From NCBI GenBank assembly GCA_030638665.1, contig DAOWEF010000030.1:1-8061 (forward strand): a stretch of 8,061 nucleotides of DNA, in the 5' to 3' direction. The first letter of the stretch is position 1, and every line of letters begins with the position of its first letter. Positions 6,096 to 8,061 of the stretch are shown here, in pieces. Made by a program: the position numbers and the translations under genes. The notes beneath the pieces are model-generated. The model had not been told where the DNA came from. It searched no databases and saw nothing but the letters and a program-made list of their open reading frames with translations. The stretch is from Dehalococcoidia bacterium (GTDB taxonomy: Bacteria; Chloroflexota; Dehalococcoidia; E44-bin15).

Positions 6096-6460
6096 GATTC
6101 ACCCGGGGAGTTTAAAATTCCCCTGTTTAGTTCTAAAATAGAGTGGTCTCTTGCTTGAAGCTCTCTCACCAGCAGCTCGACCGCCTTTTCTGGGTGAAGG
6201 TTGTTGCCGCAGGTGAAGATGTCTATTGCGGCGTAGCAATACTCAGGCCAGGTATGAACGGAGAAGTGGGATTCAGCGATGATCACCACACCGCTGACCC
6301 CACCGTAAGGGGGGAATGAGTGAAAGGATTCGCTCAGTATGGTTGCACCGGCCACCCTGCAAGCGGAGAGGAGGGTATCTTTCAGGAAGTCGCGGTCGCT
6401 CAAGCGCTTCCGATCGCAATCCTTGAGTTCCAAGATCAGGTGCTTCCCTACAGCGTCCAA
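6092..6460 (-). CDS. speD: S-adenosylmethionine decarboxylase proenzyme, small pyruvoyl type
   Basis: Decarboxylates S-adenosylmethionine to supply the aminopropyl donor for the adjacent SpeE. The proenzyme is 122 residues, normal for the short bacterial/archaeal class. The self-cleavage site is Glu63-Ser64 in ESHFSVHTWPEY; cleavage converts Ser64 to the pyruvoyl cofactor. The processing and catalytic residues His69 and Cys84 (FTCG) are present. The start is TTG at 6460: the codon directly upstream in frame is TGA, and AAAGGAGGTG (6466-6475) sits at ideal spacing, 7 bases after GGAGG. No ATG fits. It is the first gene of a two-gene operon with its own promoter. Confidence 0.95.
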   Translation of the reverse strand: MDAVGKHLILELKDCDRKRLSDRDFLKDTLLSACRVAGATILSESFHSFPPYGGVSGVVIIAESHFSVHTWPEYCYAAIDIFTCGNNLHPEKAVELLVRELQARDHSILELNRGILNSPGES

Positions 6461-6465
6461 TCACC

Positions 6466-6475
6466 CACCTCCTTT
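6466..6475 (-). promoter_or_regulatory. Ribosome binding site deciding the TTG start of speD
   Basis: AAAGGAGGTG on the minus strand is near-complete anti-16S complementarity, with 7 bases between GGAGG and TTG. It is the strongest Shine-Dalgarno in the window and fixes the unusual TTG as the start. Confidence 0.8.
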
Positions 6476-6490
6476 AAAAGTAACAAAGAG

Positions 6491-6519
6491 ATTTTATCTA
6501 ACATCGTGCAATTTATCAA
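6491..6519 (-). promoter_or_regulatory. Sigma70-type promoter of the speD-speE operon
   Basis: Minus-strand TTGATA (6514-6519), a 17-bp spacer and TAAAAT (6491-6496): one mismatch from consensus in each hexamer region that matters. The predicted leader is about 25 nt. The -35 box is only 12 bases from the ATG of the divergent gene at 6532, so the promoters of the two genes must overlap and may compete. Confidence 0.7.
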
Positions 6520-6531
6520 TAGGTGGCTGCC

Positions 6532-7332
6532 ATGCAGAGGAAACTCGCCAAATTAGAGAAGACACTATTAGAGGGCGAAAAGGGCGAAGAGAGTAAAAAA
6601 GGAGGGGAAATAGACCTCGTTCAGGGGGCACTGCTCGCCTCGGGGGTGAAGACGGGGCAGGAGTTTAACCGCTATCTTGCCAAAGTCGACCGACTTTGCC
6701 AAAGAATCGCTGACACTCTTTGCGAGCTTCTCGGAAAGGGCAGTGATTGGGAAAAGGCAAAGGGAATCTTCGACTGGCTATGGAGGGCGAAGCCCCATCG
6801 CTATGAGTATGGGGGCAGCTTCAGGCTAACCCAGGTCCTCGATGCCCAGCTTGGAGAAAAGGGCAGAGGTGTGGAGGGTGGGGAGAGCGAAAAAGTGGGC
6901 AATTGCCTGGGGCTCACCATCCTCTACAACGTGCTGGCCCAGAGGTTTGGGCTCATGGTAGGGGCAGCTCACTTGGAGGATGCCTTTGGACTGGGACCCC
7001 ACCTTTTCACTGTGCTCTATACCGGGGGGCGCACCATCGATATCGAGAATATCTTCCCTGATGGCTTCGACTACCGGGGACATCGGGTCACGCTACAGAG
7101 GGGTGTAGGTGGAGAGAGCAAAAGAGAGGAATGGGGGAGCCGGGAGCTGATCGCCGATATTTATCATAGCGTGGCAAATGAGTTCTTCGCGTTAGGAAAG
7201 TGGGAGCGCGCCATCGAAAACTACGATAAGGCGATCACGTTGCACCCCAAATATACCAGGGCATACCTCAATAAAGGGATCGCTCTGGTTCAGATGGGAA
7301 AGACAGAAGAGGCGAGGGAGTGGTTTAGATAG
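6532..7332 (+). CDS. Transglutaminase-like (SirB1-type) protein with C-terminal TPR
   Basis: Counting from the ATG at 6532, a charged N-terminus is followed by a helical region and a papain-like transglutaminase core: Cys125 in GNCLGLTILYNVLAQRFGL, His157 in GPHLFT and Asp170 in TIDIEN, the expected Cys-His-Asp triad order. This matches SirB1/transglutaminase-like proteins, whose activity (protease or crosslinking) is mostly unknown. About 35-40 residues later comes one full TPR (about 212-242, ending in AITLHPKY) and the first helix plus part of the second of another TPR, cut off at EAREWFR. ATG 6532 is preferred over the in-frame GTG 6523 because AGGTGG (6521-6526) gives it a ribosome binding site. 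No signal peptide or membrane helix is seen. The stop is 6 bases from the stop of the convergent MauE-like gene. Confidence 0.88.
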   Translation: MQRKLAKLEKTLLEGEKGEESKKGGEIDLVQGALLASGVKTGQEFNRYLAKVDRLCQRIADTLCELLGKGSDWEKAKGIFDWLWRAKPHRYEYGGSFRLTQVLDAQLGEKGRGVEGGESEKVGNCLGLTILYNVLAQRFGLMVGAAHLEDAFGLGPHLFTVLYTGGRTIDIENIFPDGFDYRGHRVTLQRGVGGESKREEWGSRELIADIYHSVANEFFALGKWERAIENYDKAITLHPKYTRAYLNKGIALVQMGKTEEAREWFR

Positions 7333-7338
7333 AGGAGA

Positions 7339-7881
7339 TTATTCCTCCTCTGGCTCGCCCAGCTCAGCCGCTTTTCGGGAGAACCAGGGGCCCAGGGCGA
7401 GAAAGTCCCCGCGGTGAAAAAATATTTGAGCCGCCATGGCCAGAAGCGCGAAATCAATAGCCAGAGTTTGCACTGCAAGCAGAGGCACCACATCGCCAAA
7501 GCACCCGCAGACACTGATGTCCAGTCCTCGGGCGAGGGCTTGGATCTTGGCAATGGCGAAGCTCAGCACCACCAATCCGCTGATCGTGGCGCCGACTCTG
7601 AGGAATAGCCCCACCACCAGAAAAATCCCCAGGGCGATCTCCAGAGGGGGCAGAACATAACCATAGGCTGTTTCCAGTTGGTGAGGTAGCATATTATATT
7701 GTTCGATCTCCCATATCAGAGTGTCGATGTGGGGCAGCTTAGCCATACCGGCGAAGATAAACACCCCTCCTAGGGCCAGTCGTGAGGCCAGTGTCAGATA
7801 GCTATGGCGCAGGAACGGCTCTGCGCGTCTCCAATAAGGGCTCAGGGCTTGCCCTACCCGGTTGATAGTTGCGTTCCGCAT
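7339..7881 (-). CDS. MauE/DoxX-family four-helix membrane protein
   Basis: Integral membrane protein of 180 residues with four predicted helices at about 31-49, 73-94, 96-117 and 131-155. The pattern FAGMAKL at the end of helix 1, PPLEIALG in helix 2 and the CGCFGD motif (Cys125, Cys127) after helix 3 is typical of MauE and DoxX-like proteins. MauE is needed for maturation of methylamine dehydrogenase, apparently in disulfide handling, and many relatives outside methylotrophs are thought to serve thiol redox or electron-transfer roles in the membrane. No other mau gene is visible, so methylamine use should not be inferred. The ATG at 7881 lies 8 bases after a TATAAT box and has no Shine-Dalgarno, so the transcript is probably leaderless or nearly so. 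Confidence 0.88.
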   Translation of the reverse strand: MRNATINRVGQALSPYWRRAEPFLRHSYLTLASRLALGGVFIFAGMAKLPHIDTLIWEIEQYNMLPHQLETAYGYVLPPLEIALGIFLVVGLFLRVGATISGLVVLSFAIAKIQALARGLDISVCGCFGDVVPLLAVQTLAIDFALLAMAAQIFFHRGDFLALGPWFSRKAAELGEPEEE

Positions 7882-7889
7882 ACTAAAAT

Positions 7890-7919
7890 ATTATATTGCG
7901 TTTCGCCTCGTGCTGTCCA
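7890..7919 (-). promoter_or_regulatory. Sigma70-type promoter of the MauE-like gene
   Basis: Minus-strand TGGACA (7914-7919), an 18-bp spacer and a perfect TATAAT (7890-7895). The -10 ends 8 bases before the ATG, putting the transcription start at most one or two bases from the start codon. It is back to back with the tRNA promoter; the two -35 boxes are 9 bases apart. Confidence 0.7.
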
Positions 7920-7928
7920 GCTTCATCC

Positions 7929-7957
7929 TTGACAGCGCTATAGGGGCGAACTAAAAT
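7929..7957 (+). promoter_or_regulatory. Strong sigma70 promoter of tRNA-Phe
   Basis: Perfect TTGACA (7929-7934), an exact 17-bp spacer and TAAAAT (7952-7957). The transcription start is expected near 7964, a few bases before the mature tRNA end. This is the best match to consensus in the window. Confidence 0.8.
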
Positions 7958-7965
7958 AAATCTGC

Positions 7966-8037
<72 letters not shown>

Positions 8038-8061
8038 CTTCTGCCTAGTCCCATTCTGCCG

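Noticed and set aside
5481..6158. Long plus-strand open frame opposite speE
   Set aside because: It is antisense to a gene with clear family motifs, and its predicted product shows no recognisable domain; it is a shadow of speE coding.

Overview
The window looks like a piece of a free-living bacterial chromosome. It carries ordinary housekeeping and metabolic genes, sigma70-type promoters and one tRNA. I see no phage or plasmid genes, no transposase and no CRISPR array. The best guess for the host is a Chloroflexota-like (Dehalococcoidia-type) bacterium. This rests on the style of the genes (a Thermus/thermospermine-type SpeE beside a small pyruvoyl SpeD, a MauE/DoxX protein, a short tRNA lacking encoded CCA) and on an 'AGAATCT...TTCTGAG' type inverted-repeat element of a kind I associate with that group. 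It is an inference, not a measured assignment.

Layout, left to right. The minus strand carries the 5' three quarters of a UvrD/PcrA helicase (1-1588, running off the window), a short-chain dehydrogenase of the HSD17B4/MFE-2 type (1738-2646), an intergenic region with a 124-bp inverted-repeat element (2749-2872), and a low-molecular-weight phosphatase (2962-3420). Upstream of the phosphatase is a scar (3413-3630). Here a 105-bp copy of the uvrD promoter and first codons is joined to a decayed copy of the last codons of a speE-like gene. Across a divergent AT-rich spacer, the plus strand encodes an unrecognised four-helix membrane protein with an acidic, repeat-rich outer domain (3778-5109). 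It converges on a minus-strand speD-speE operon (6460-5178). Divergent from speD is a plus-strand transglutaminase-like/TPR protein (6532-7332), which converges on a minus-strand MauE/DoxX membrane protein (7881-7339). The window ends with a divergent tRNA-Phe(GAA) (7966-8037).

Functional links. SpeD makes decarboxylated S-adenosylmethionine and SpeE uses it as aminopropyl donor, so these two form a polyamine module, with a 4-nt ATGA overlap and a good promoter and ribosome binding site. The remaining genes look like single transcription units with no evident common pathway. Two promoters (uvrD and the MauE gene) place the predicted transcription start at or next to the start codon, which suggests leaderless mRNAs.

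The most unusual structure is the uvrD'::'speE scar. It duplicates a promoter and a leaderless start, and the chimeric frame ends by overlapping the phosphatase start codon. The phosphatase lacks a visible Shine-Dalgarno, so the scar may now supply both transcription and translational coupling. I found no convincing new defence or mobile system.
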